This document shows, piece after piece, positions 13,158 to 20,266 of a stretch of DNA of 46,622 nucleotides. Every line of letters begins with the position of its first letter. Within the stretch, counting starts at the first letter, position 1. The notes under the pieces are model-generated. The model was not told the DNA's origin and did no database searches. It saw only the letters and a list, made by a program, of their open reading frames with translations. The position numbers and the translations under genes are program-made. This DNA comes from a virus: positions 1 to 46,622 of IMG/VR virus record IMGVR_UViG_3300033429_000008, one strand, 5' to 3'.

Positions 13158-13226
13158 ATGGGCACAGCAACACAAGACATAATAGACATAATAATTGACC
13201 CTTGGCCGTTTGTTGTAGTGGACTGA
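13158..13226 (+). CDS. Possible 22-residue peptide
   Basis: GAAAGGAAGTAT precedes an ATG opening a 22-codon ORF (MGTATQDIIDIIIDPWPFVVVD). The SD is better than the ORF length; it may be a decayed gene or an uORF ahead of the gene at 13242. Confidence 0.2.
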   Translation: MGTATQDIIDIIIDPWPFVVVD

Positions 13227-13241
13227 AAAGCGAAGAGTAGC

Positions 13242-13463
13242 ATGAAAAAAGTAAAAATAAACGAAAATATAAAAAAACAAATGATAAGTATAGCATTAAG
13301 AGGTATTTACGAAGCTAATTATCATATCGATGTACTTAAAACAAAAGAATATCCAAAAATATACGTACATGGAGGTATATGGATCAAACTAATAGACGCA
13401 GTTAAAAGAAGAAAACATTGCATTAAAATGGTCAAACAAGCTCTAAAAGGGTATCTGTATTAA
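13242..13463 (+). CDS. Small basic hypothetical protein
   Basis: The 73-residue, Lys/Ile-rich product (KKVKINENIKKQMISIALRGIYEANYHIDVLK...) is mostly helical. It begins right after the AAGAGTAGCATGAA joint used by two upstream genes, so it belongs to the same mini-gene set. Family unknown. Confidence 0.5.
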   Translation: MKKVKINENIKKQMISIALRGIYEANYHIDVLKTKEYPKIYVHGGIWIKLIDAVKRRKHCIKMVKQALKGYLY

Positions 13464-13477
13464 AGAAAAGGAAAAAA

Positions 13478-13645
13478 ATGTGCTGGCATAAATGGAATAT
13501 ATGGAAAGATACGGAATATACAACTGTTTTTGGAGTTCCAATACAACTAAGAAGATGCTTGAAATGCCATAAATTACAAAGAAGAGCGGTAGATGGAAGC
13601 AGACCAGCGAATTGGATAAAGAAGAATAAACAAGATGATAACTAA
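13478..13645 (+). CDS. Small CxxCH zinc-type protein
   Basis: The 55-residue ORF follows AAAGGAAAAAA. It holds CWHKW at its start and RRCLKCHKLQRR in the middle, typical of a one-zinc phage protein. The N-terminal C-x-H with the later CxxCH could form one site. It overlaps the small terminase start by 11 bases. Confidence 0.55.
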   Translation: MCWHKWNIWKDTEYTTVFGVPIQLRRCLKCHKLQRRAVDGSRPANWIKKNKQDDN

Positions 13646-14087
13646 AGAAAAAGCAAGACAAATAGCTTTAGAATACCAGAAGGTAGGTTATAAGGACAAA
13701 ACAACACCTTTATTAGCTGTAGGATACTCCAAGTCATACGCAAGTACATTAGGACATAAACTATATAATAATATAAAGGTAAAAGAAGAAATAGATAGAT
13801 TACAGGCTAAAAAGGAAGAAAAGATAGAATTAAACAGGCAATTAGTGACTAATAACATGATAAACGCGGCTAAGATAGCTCTTAAGAATAATGATATGGC
13901 CAACTATATCAGAGCAACGGAGAATTTAGGTAAGAATCAAGGCTGGTATGAGGCTGATAACCTACAAAGGAAGGAAGAGGCAGAGCTAAGTGAAGAAATG
14001 AGGAAGAAAGTAGAAGAATATGAGCGGTTTAGGGAGTTAGAAATGCTTAACCCCGACTTATTCAAAGACATAACTAAGACCGCATGA
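13635..14087 (+). CDS. terS: Small terminase subunit
   Basis: The 150-residue protein has an N-terminal helix-turn-helix of the terminase small-subunit type: KARQIALEYQKVGYKDKTTPLLAVGYSKSYAS, then LYNNIKVKEEIDRLQAKKEEKIE (the N-x-x-V-x-x-x-I pattern). A helical oligomerisation part and an acidic C-terminus follow. TerS recognises the packaging site and loads the motor. The large subunit lies 1.4 kb downstream, separated by eight mini-genes and a terminator, an unusual gap for a normally adjacent pair. Confidence 0.7.
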   Translation: MITKEKARQIALEYQKVGYKDKTTPLLAVGYSKSYASTLGHKLYNNIKVKEEIDRLQAKKEEKIELNRQLVTNNMINAAKIALKNNDMANYIRATENLGKNQGWYEADNLQRKEEAELSEEMRKKVEEYERFRELEMLNPDLFKDITKTA

Positions 14088-14125
14088 CATAAGGTCATGA
14101 AGTCTATTAAGGCTAATACAGAGCA

Positions 14126-14329
14126 ATGAACCGCATTATTGAGCTAAAAACAAGGGTTAGACAAGTGGATAACATAAGATATACTTATAGAAAAGAAAGA
14201 GTAGGGGGTGGCCTTTTTAAGTACCTGAACCCCCAAAGGGTCGTGGCGTCAATTAATCATAGTCAACCTCTACCTCCGGCTTCTATTTCTAATTTCGCGA
14301 ATGTTCTTGCTTCATTTTTGTTAAAATAA
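14126..14329 (+). CDS. Possible small hypothetical protein
   Basis: This 67-residue ORF (MNRIIELKTRVRQVDNIRY...) starts 39 bases after TerS with only a weak GAGCA ahead. Its N-terminus is basic, its end hydrophobic (FANVLASFLLK). No family recognised. Support is limited to its place. Confidence 0.3.
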   Translation: MNRIIELKTRVRQVDNIRYTYRKERVGGGLFKYLNPQRVVASINHSQPLPPASISNFANVLASFLLK

Positions 14330-14345
14330 TAGGGATAATAGAATT

Positions 14346-14501
14346 ATGAGCAGCGATATTGAGCCAAAAACGTCGAAAGCAAGGCGAGTACCCATGAGTG
14401 AAGAGGGGTATGAGGTTATAAATGACGTAATTATAGAGATATTTTGTCCTAAAAACCCCGCTGAGGCTCCAGAAACACGGGAGAATAGAAAAAATGGTTG
14501 A
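14346..14501 (+). CDS. Mini-gene, hypothetical
   Basis: The 51-residue ORF (MSSDIEPKTSKARRVPMSEEGYEV...) has a basic N-terminus and an acidic/Pro-rich end. Its stop overlaps the next start in the string ATGGTTGA, implying coupled translation. Function unknown. Confidence 0.45.
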   Translation: MSSDIEPKTSKARRVPMSEEGYEVINDVIIEIFCPKNPAEAPETRENRKNG

Positions 14502-14646
14502 AAAGCCGTATCATTTATTAAACAGGGTTGGTCTGATAGGTTTATTTAGATTAGGTTTATTTGATCCTGGCGGGGTTTATGAAGGCACTTTTTTTCAAGT
14601 TGCATGGGAGTCGTGGGAGATACCGCGTTTATTTGAAAATGGTTGA
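14494..14646 (+). CDS. Mini-gene, hypothetical
   Basis: This 50-residue ORF (MVEKPYHLLNRVGLIGLFRLGLFDP...) begins inside the previous stop and itself ends in the same ATGGTTGA overlap. Both ORFs of the pair end with the residues NG. It contains a hydrophobic patch LIGLFRLGLF. The repeated overlap suggests that these genes were copied as units. Confidence 0.45.
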   Translation: MVEKPYHLLNRVGLIGLFRLGLFDPGGVYEGTFFQVAWESWEIPRLFENG

Positions 14647-14749
14647 GTACAGGGCTTCATTTTGGGAATACAGCAGGAATTTCATTAAGTGGATATTCCT
14701 GAAGGCCCGTTGGTATTTATATTACGGCAATTTTGAAGGGAAAGAATAA
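14639..14749 (+). CDS. Mini-gene, aromatic-rich
   Basis: The 36-residue ORF starts in ATGGTTGA and ends FEGKE, where the last codons are part of the SD-bearing joint TTTGAAGGGAAAGAATAATG. It is rich in Trp, Tyr and Phe (ASFWEYSRNFIKWIFLKARWYLYY). Role unknown. Confidence 0.4.
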   Translation: MVEYRASFWEYSRNFIKWIFLKARWYLYYGNFEGKE

Positions 14750-14931
14750 TGAAAGGATTAAGAACAGCTTTAATCGAGCCCTTTTCAAGATGGTTTAGGG
14801 TTAATGACATCTGTGCAATAAGCAATCTTTTAAGGATTCATAAGGCGGGTTTTGAATTTTCAACAGTGGAGGAATTTCAATCATTTTTGAAGAATAACTG
14901 GCCGGAAAGAAAATTTGAAGGGAAAGAATAA
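14749..14931 (+). CDS. Mini-gene, hypothetical
   Basis: A 60-residue ORF starting in a TAATG overlap with GAAGGGAAAG as SD. It also ends in FEGKE, encoded by a second copy of the joint. The segment NDICAISNLLRIHKAGFEFSTVEEFQSFLKNNWPE looks like a folded helical protein. Family unknown. Confidence 0.5.
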   Translation: MKGLRTALIEPFSRWFRVNDICAISNLLRIHKAGFEFSTVEEFQSFLKNNWPERKFEGKE

Positions 14932-15161
14932 TGTACGAAGAACTAACTGAGCTTGAGCGTGGCATATTAGGAGCTATAGACAAGGTAAGGGCCAGGAAGG
15001 ACATCCCTGTAGCTGTCGTAGTAGGTGTTCTGGAGACCTGCAAGGCCATAACTCTGGACAATGCCGTCCATCCTGTTGATACTGAGCCTGTGGAGACGAC
15101 TGTCCCGGACGATTCTGGTCCTGGCATGACGATAGTGGAGAAGAACCTTGAACCGTCGTGA
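14931..15161 (+). CDS. Hypothetical protein
   Basis: The 76-residue product starts in TAATG after GAAGGGAAAG. Its first half is a helical segment resembling small phage proteins of the type E-R-G-I-L-x-A-I, with VAVVVGVLETCKAI near 26-39. The second half is acidic and Thr/Pro-rich, probably disordered. It overlaps the Tat-signal gene by 14 bases. Confidence 0.5.
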   Translation: MYEELTELERGILGAIDKVRARKDIPVAVVVGVLETCKAITLDNAVHPVDTEPVETTVPDDSGPGMTIVEKNLEPS

Positions 15162-15444
15162 TTTCTTAAAAATATTGGGTATAACACCTTTAGCTCCGGC
15201 AGTGTTATGTGCAAAGGAGAAGCCTGCCATCCCTGCGGCCATAAGTCTTGAAGAATGGGCGGCCAGGTACAGGGTAACAGAGCCTGTTAAAGCTACAGGC
15301 AAATATCTTGTAACTGATTCTATCAAGTGTTTAAGGTGTAATTTTAATATCGAAATCAAAGAGGGATATTATGAACTTGGCTCAAGAATGAAATGCAGAA
15401 TGTGCGGAAATACACATAAATTTATGTGTTTTGCCCACGTATAA
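15148..15444 (+). CDS. Secreted-type zinc protein with twin-arginine signal
   Basis: Starting with TTG, the 98-residue product opens NRRDFLKILGITPLAPAVLCA, a classical Tat motif (R-R-D-F-L-K) plus hydrophobic h-region and Ala-x-Ala-like cleavage area. The mature part ends with a zinc ribbon (IKCLRCNFNIEI...MKCRMCGN) that fits Tat export of a prefolded metalloprotein. A second Tat-like gene lies at 17545. Phage Tat substrates are rare, and the role is unknown. Confidence 0.6.
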   Translation: MNRRDFLKILGITPLAPAVLCAKEKPAIPAAISLEEWAARYRVTEPVKATGKYLVTDSIKCLRCNFNIEIKEGYYELGSRMKCRMCGNTHKFMCFAHV

Positions 15445-15483
15445 GGATTGAAATAGAAAATTAAATAGTAGTAAAATTTAAGT

Positions 15484-15536
15484 GCAATAATTACGGCCGT
15501 GTGGGGCCACACACCCTAGCGGCCGTTTTTTATTGC
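15484..15536 (+). terminator. Long bipartite terminator just before terL
   Basis: GCAATAA (15484-15490) pairs with TTATTGC (15530-15536), and ACGGCCG (15493-15499) with CGGCCGT (15520-15526). TGTG/CACA continues inside (15500-15511). A six-T run (15526-15531) follows the GC-rich part. The terL ATG is only 9 bases past the outer helix, so terL must be reached by read-through or regulated antitermination. Confidence 0.75.
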
Positions 15537-15544
15537 GCGATATT

Positions 15545-17263
15545 ATGAACAAAGCAGAAGAAATATCACAGTCGAGAAAGCCATTGATATGGGCTTTAGA
15601 TAACAAGATAAAGTTGCAGTCCGGGGTCTTTAGTTTAAAGAATCGCGAATACCAGATGAAGCCTTTAACCCCGATTATTCGTAAAGACGCTGAGGGTCGT
15701 GAGATATTGAGTGCCCCACGCCGGACATGTTATATGAAGGCTACTCAGTTGGGTTTTACCGAAATGGAGGTTCTTCGTTCTTTACACGGCCTGATCCACA
15801 AGCGTTATCCGCGAGGTATAGGGTACTATTTTCCTACTAACGACGATGTCCTGGAGTTTGGTAAGAACCGCTTTAACCCTCTGATCCGCACTAATCGCAA
15901 TGCGATAGGTATATACGTCAAGTCGGGCGGTCGTGGTACGGACACTTCGTCCCTGAAGAAGATAGGCGAAGCCTTTTTATGGCTTCGAGGCGCGAGAATG
16001 ACACGCAAGATAGACGATCAGGCGGTCTCTACGAAGACTTCATCCATCCCTCTCGACAGGTTCGTTTTCGACGAGCTTGACCTTATGGCCGACTCCGACT
16101 CCGAGTTCAAGGTAATTGGTAAGGCCAGAGGCCGTTTAGGCGACTCCTTGTACAAGGAGGAATGTTACATATCCAATCCCACTACCCCCGGTTTCGGTAT
16201 AGATACCATATTTGCTCAGTCTGATAAGAGGCACTGGTTCCGTTACTGTGAGCATTGCGGTAAGCATACCACCTGTGCCGAGATATTCTTTATGGAAGAC
16301 CCTGAAAAGTGTGTGAGGCTGAGAAAAGACGGTACAGGCTATATCGCATGTAGGAAGTGCGGTCGAGAGCTTAAGCCGTATCCCGGTGAGTGGGTTGTCA
16401 CCGACAAGGAGAAATCCGAGTATATGCACGGCTATCAGTTGAGTCAGTTATCTTCCGTTCGAAACGACCCTGCCGAGATACTAAAAGAGTACAGGAACCC
16501 GCCGGAGGACAATTTGAGTGAGGTTATAAGATTACGGTTGGGCTGGCCCCACATTTCCACAGCCGATAAGTTGAGGATGGAGGACGTTCTTTCATGCTGC
16601 GACGATACCTTAACGCCGAGGAACAATCATCCCGGCCCCTGTGCGATGGGCCTGGACTGTATGAAGACCAAGAACCTCATTATAGGTGCTAGACTACCGA
16701 ACGGCGGCCGTATCATTTACGGTACTTGGGTCATTCCCGGTGAGGGTATGGAGTCGTGGAACGAGGTAGCCGACCTGTGTAACCGGTTTAATGTCAAGAG
16801 TGGTGTTATCGATATACGTCCTTACGAGGATATGGCCCGTCATTTCCAGAAGAAATACGCTTCGAAGATAAAGGTCTGGCTATGCGAGTATAAGGAAACG
16901 ACCCCTTTGGGTACTGTATTCAATCCGAATACCGGAATGGTACAGGTGGCCCGTACCGAGATTATGGACTCTACTCACCGGCTGGTTTCTACTCCCGGTG
17001 AACTTGTCTTACCTCGCCGGGGCGATAAGATGACGGAGTTCGCACGCCAGGTCTGCTCTCCGTTCAAGGTCTTAGATACCAATAAGAAGACCGGCCAGAA
17101 GGTGTTCAGGTACAGGAAGACCAATGTACCCGACCATTTCCGTCATTCACTGAACTATTTTTATCTCGCTTCCGATACCAAGAGGATAGGGGTAGTTGAC
17201 CGTCACAGGGGCAGGAAGAAGAAGAAGACTAATAGAGTGAACAACAATTATGCAAGAGCCTGA
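15545..17263 (+). CDS. terL: Terminase large subunit (GpA-like)
   Basis: The 572-residue motor/nuclease has a Walker-A-like segment KATQLGFTE (about 63-71), Walker B VFDELDLM, then a zinc-ribbon pair CEHC...CRKC (about 235-275), typical of the lambda GpA family. The nuclease part contains MGLDCMKTKNL near 367 and GVIDIRPYEDMA. The start at 15545 is chosen over a TTG four codons earlier, which lies in the terminator stem. No SD is visible. It cuts and pumps DNA into the prohead with TerS and the portal. Confidence 0.9.
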   Translation: MNKAEEISQSRKPLIWALDNKIKLQSGVFSLKNREYQMKPLTPIIRKDAEGREILSAPRRTCYMKATQLGFTEMEVLRSLHGLIHKRYPRGIGYYFPTNDDVLEFGKNRFNPLIRTNRNAIGIYVKSGGRGTDTSSLKKIGEAFLWLRGARMTRKIDDQAVSTKTSSIPLDRFVFDELDLMADSDSEFKVIGKARGRLGDSLYKEECYISNPTTPGFGIDTIFAQSDKRHWFRYCEHCGKHTTCAEIFFMEDPEKCVRLRKDGTGYIACRKCGRELKPYPGEWVVTDKEKSEYMHGYQLSQLSSVRNDPAEILKEYRNPPEDNLSEVIRLRLGWPHISTADKLRMEDVLSCCDDTLTPRNNHPGPCAMGLDCMKTKNLIIGARLPNGGRIIYGTWVIPGEGMESWNEVADLCNRFNVKSGVIDIRPYEDMARHFQKKYASKIKVWLCEYKETTPLGTVFNPNTGMVQVARTEIMDSTHRLVSTPGELVLPRRGDKMTEFARQVCSPFKVLDTNKKTGQKVFRYRKTNVPDHFRHSLNYFYLASDTKRIGVVDRHRGRKKKKTNRVNNNYARA

Positions 17264-17274
17264 AAGGAAAGAAA

Positions 17275-17532
17275 ATGGATTTGTATGAAAACGATGATGG
17301 TACAGGTTGTGATAATTGTAAATTTTGGGCCTATATCGAGTCTGTCGAAGAAAAATTGAGAACGGTTAGATATGGTTTTTGCAAAAGATATGCACCACGA
17401 CCAATATTAGGAAAAGAAGATAAAAAATTACGTGTAATATGGCCTGTAATAGAAGGATATTGGGGATGTGGTGATTATGTACGTAGTGAATATGAAATAG
17501 AATATCCATATGTAAAAAGGCCAGAAATTTAG
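17275..17532 (+). CDS. Small Cys-rich protein
   Basis: The 85-residue product has CDNCKFWAYIES, then FCKRYAP and WGCGDY, a C-x2-C...C...C order as in the gene at 1542. It follows GAAAGGAAAGAAA, an SD module repeated before 17545 and 17756. Codon use is markedly more AT-rich than in terL and the portal, so it may be a recent arrival. Metal binding is likely; role unknown. Confidence 0.6.
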   Translation: MDLYENDDGTGCDNCKFWAYIESVEEKLRTVRYGFCKRYAPRPILGKEDKKLRVIWPVIEGYWGCGDYVRSEYEIEYPYVKRPEI

Positions 17533-17544
17533 AAGGGAAAGAAA

Positions 17545-17778
17545 ATGAAACGTAGAAATTTTTTGAAAATGCTTGGCCTTGCCCCGGTAATGCCGAGTTT
17601 GATAAAGAAAATTGAAAAAGAAAACGACGAGTTCATAGAAGAATTTACAGAGTCGGAAGCCTTCGACGAATTGGAGGACTGTGAATACTGGAATACGAAT
17701 CCGAGCATAAGCTTGAGTTACAGTTGGCCGCCTGACGAATTAGAAAGGAAAGAAAATGTACAAATGCACAATGGATAA
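17545..17778 (+). CDS. Small acidic protein with Tat-like N-terminus
   Basis: The 77-residue protein starts MKRRNFLKMLGLAPVMPSL, closely matching the twin-arginine N-terminus of the protein at 15148 (RR-x-F-L-K-x-L-G). The rest is acidic (EFTESEAFDELEDCEYW) with one Cys. The two flank terL like a duplicated signal cassette. The mature part is short and possibly disordered. Confidence 0.5.
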   Translation: MKRRNFLKMLGLAPVMPSLIKKIEKENDEFIEEFTESEAFDELEDCEYWNTNPSISLSYSWPPDELERKENVQMHNG

Positions 17779-18094
17779 AGGGGTAATGACGTTCAGGGGC
17801 GATGACGTGACTTACGTCCCTGGCGGCCAGACCCTTTCCGATATGGACGAAGTAGTAAGAGAATATAATCTCGTCCAGGAAATACTCAGGGACCACGGAT
17901 GGGCGTTTCCTGTAATCGAGAGGCTTAACCAGAGAACCAATGCTTTACTAAGAAATTTAATGGAGTTGTATAATGGGCGGAATATTCAGCACTCCGAAAA
18001 CGATGAAACCGCCTCCGCTAAAGGAGGAGAACGTACTACCTCCACTTCAGGAGGACGTCAAGCCAACGAAGCGAAGAAAGGCAAGGGGACATAG
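17756..18094 (+). CDS. Hypothetical protein overlapping the next gene
   Basis: The 112-residue ORF begins after GAAAGGAAAGAAA. Residues 1-75 look folded (VTYVPGGQTLSDMDEVVREYNLVQEILRDHGW, then a helix), and the last 35 are polar, Gly/Ser/Thr-rich. That tail is read over 122 bases of the conserved gene at 17973 in another frame. The folded part is probably the functional core. Confidence 0.5.
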   Translation: MYKCTMDKGVMTFRGDDVTYVPGGQTLSDMDEVVREYNLVQEILRDHGWAFPVIERLNQRTNALLRNLMELYNGRNIQHSENDETASAKGGERTTSTSGGRQANEAKKGKGT

Positions 18095-18161
18095 TGAAAC
18101 GATATTAACCGGCGAGCTTGCACCGACAACGAAAAAGAAAGTGTTACTAGGTGGCTCATAA
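17973..18161 (+). CDS. Small portal-associated phage protein
   Basis: The 62-residue product begins MGGIFSTPKTMKPPPL, continues with a proline-rich and basic stretch (KPTKRRKARG) and ends with TILTGEL...KKKVLLGG. This is the layout of a small protein often encoded just upstream of T7-like portal genes, whose C-terminus reads ...TILTG...KTLLG. It may contact the portal or head interior. SD is GGAG, 8 bases upstream. Confidence 0.6.
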   Translation: MGGIFSTPKTMKPPPLKEENVLPPLQEDVKPTKRRKARGHSETILTGELAPTTKKKVLLGGS

Positions 18162-18361
18162 TGAGTGTGTTGGGTAAATTATTGGAAAGACAGGCATATT
18201 ACGTGAGGCACGAATTGCCCATACCTGATGAAGTAGAACTATGCCAAGATGAATATAAAGAACTGGTAGAGAAATACCTGTCGTTTTGCAGTCCTCGTAA
18301 CCCACTTGAGGCCGATACGGTATTAGGCATGAAGGTAAAAATAAGGAAATCGTCGTTATGA
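18161..18361 (+). CDS. Hypothetical protein upstream of portal
   Basis: This 66-residue product (MSVLGKLLERQAYYVRHELPIPDEVEL...) is mostly helical with an extended C-terminus. It starts in a TAATG-type junction and overlaps the portal start by 4 bases, so it is translated with it. Family unknown. Confidence 0.55.
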   Translation: MSVLGKLLERQAYYVRHELPIPDEVELCQDEYKELVEKYLSFCSPRNPLEADTVLGMKVKIRKSSL

Positions 18362-19989
18362 CAAGAGCGGAAGATTACATTAAAAGGTACGATACCGAAT
18401 GGACGAAGCTTGCCAATTTTCGTTCCTTATGGCAGGCGACGGCTGACTTGAGTTTTCCCAGAGAGAATAATATTACTCACATCTACGCGCAGGGTTCTGA
18501 GAAGATAACCCACGCCGACGATACGGCCATTGTGGACTCCAAGATAATGGCCGACGGTCTGTTATCCGCTATCATTCCGGCCGGAGAGCATTTCCATCAG
18601 TTCAATGTGAGTAAGTATAACCCGGGCGGTACGAACGATACTTATACCGATTATCTCTCTTACGTTACCGACAAACATCATAGTGAACTGTTCTCGTCCA
18701 ATTACCTCCTGCAGATGGGCGAGACTATGCGCTCGATTGTAGTTTTCGGTACTGGTGACATATTCTCCGAATGGAACAGGAAAATCCGCAAGCTGAATTT
18801 CAAGGACTACGATATTTCAATGTACGTCATTCTGGAGAACGAGGCCGGTATAGTCGATACCCACATGCTGAAATATCCACGTACTGCAAGGCAGTTAGTC
18901 CAGAAGTTCGGTAAGAATAAAGTTGGTAAAAGTATTCTCGAAGCCTATAACGACGAGAAGAAACAAAACGACATCTTTCAGATCCTTCACGTAGTAAGGC
19001 CGAGAGAGAAGTTCAATCCCCGGTTCGTTAATTTTATGAATATGCCGTTCGAGTCCGTCTATATTAATATAAAGGACAAGAGTATAATTGAGGAAGGCGG
19101 GTTCTTCGAGTTTCCATATCAGACCCCCCGATGGATGAAGACTACCGGCGAGATAATGGGCAGGGGTCAGGCCACCGAAGGACTTAAACAGATAAGGGTC
19201 TTGAATCAGCAGATAGTTGATTTCAACGAATGTTCTAATAAGCACGTCAATCCCGCTATGGATATTATGGAGTCTTTCGAAGGTGACTATAAAGTCTATC
19301 CGGGCGCGAGGAACGATGTAACTGAATTTCCTACTGCTCAGGCCGTCGATAGGAATATCTCAGGTAATTTCCCAATCTCCAAAGAGATTATCGAAATGCA
19401 GCGAGAGGTCGTCCATACGATATTCTATAAAGACGCATTCAGTCCGTTACAGAACTTAACCGGTGACAGGCGTACTACACTTGAGATAAGAGAGCGTATG
19501 CTTGAGGGTCTTAAACGGATAGGCCAGCCGGTCCACAGACTATGGTACGAACTATTCAATCCCCAGTTAATTAGGAGTCTTAACCTTTTAATAAGGAACG
19601 GTGTCGTCGAAGAGCCGCCCGCAGGTCTTGAACTTATAGATATAGAGCCTTTGGGCCTGATGGCAAACGCCCTGTCCTCCGGCCAGGCTACCGCTTTCCA
19701 GCGATGGGTCGCCGTCGGTGTAGAACTTAAAAAGGACATACCGGAAGTTCTTGATAATGTGAATATTGACGAAGGGTACAGGAACCTCGGCAGGAAGATG
19801 GGGGTAAGACTCGAAGATATGAATAAGGCCGATGAGCGTGACGATATAAGACGCCAGAGGGCCGAACAACAGGCTGCTCAGCAGGCGGCTGAACTTGCCC
19901 AAATGGCGGGCCAGGCTTACGGCCAGAGTACGGGCGCGCCGGAAGAAGGCTCACCAGCAGCAGCATTAATGGGAAGTGAAAATGCCTAA
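18358..19989 (+). CDS. Portal (head-tail connector) protein, T7 gp8-like
   Basis: The 543 residues compare with 536 for T7 gp8. Recognisable segments are SKIMADGLLSAIIPAGEHFHQF near 60-80, MGETMRSIVVFGTGDIF, MPFESVYINIKDKSIIEEGGFFEFPYQTPRW, GRGQATEGLKQIRVLNQQ and the C-terminal DAFSPLQ...TTLEIRERM. The end is Gln/Ala-rich helix. It forms the dodecameric ring through which DNA passes and on which the tail is built. It overlaps both neighbours. Confidence 0.9.
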   Translation: MTRAEDYIKRYDTEWTKLANFRSLWQATADLSFPRENNITHIYAQGSEKITHADDTAIVDSKIMADGLLSAIIPAGEHFHQFNVSKYNPGGTNDTYTDYLSYVTDKHHSELFSSNYLLQMGETMRSIVVFGTGDIFSEWNRKIRKLNFKDYDISMYVILENEAGIVDTHMLKYPRTARQLVQKFGKNKVGKSILEAYNDEKKQNDIFQILHVVRPREKFNPRFVNFMNMPFESVYINIKDKSIIEEGGFFEFPYQTPRWMKTTGEIMGRGQATEGLKQIRVLNQQIVDFNECSNKHVNPAMDIMESFEGDYKVYPGARNDVTEFPTAQAVDRNISGNFPISKEIIEMQREVVHTIFYKDAFSPLQNLTGDRRTTLEIRERMLEGLKRIGQPVHRLWYELFNPQLIRSLNLLIRNGVVEEPPAGLELIDIEPLGLMANALSSGQATAFQRWVAVGVELKKDIPEVLDNVNIDEGYRNLGRKMGVRLEDMNKADERDDIRRQRAEQQAAQQAAELAQMAGQAYGQSTGAPEEGSPAAALMGSENA

Positions 19990-20266
19990 ATGGTTACATG
20001 AAAAACTAAATAGAAGCGACAAAAAAACTGAGCCAGACCAGTTACTTATAGACTATAAGGAAACTTTTGGCTCAGAGGCCGGTAAAAGGGTTCTGCACGA
20101 CCTCGACAGGAAGACTACGTTTAGCAAATCGGCCATACCAGTAAACGGCCCGATAGATACGAACCGTTTAATTAAGGACGAAGCTCAAAGGAGCTTCTTT
20201 TTGTACATAATCAAAAAAGTTTACGCAATACCAGAAAAGAAAGAAAGGAAAGTAGATAATGGCTGA
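19982..20266 (+). CDS. Bbp19-like small structural-module protein
   Basis: The 94-residue protein has the pattern of the Bbp19-type phage family: LLIDYKETFGSEAGKRVLHDLDRKTTF followed by an NRLIKDEAQRSFFLYIIKKVYA helix. It is encoded between portal and scaffold, as in relatives. ATG at 19982 has GGAAG upstream within the portal gene. A head-assembly role is inferred from place. Confidence 0.6.
   Translation: MPKWLHEKLNRSDKKTEPDQLLIDYKETFGSEAGKRVLHDLDRKTTFSKSAIPVNGPIDTNRLIKDEAQRSFFLYIIKKVYAIPEKKERKVDNG

Noticed and set aside
14561-14638. Upstream extension of the mini-gene at 14639
   Set aside because: It would start at TTG without SD and overlap another coupled ORF almost entirely.
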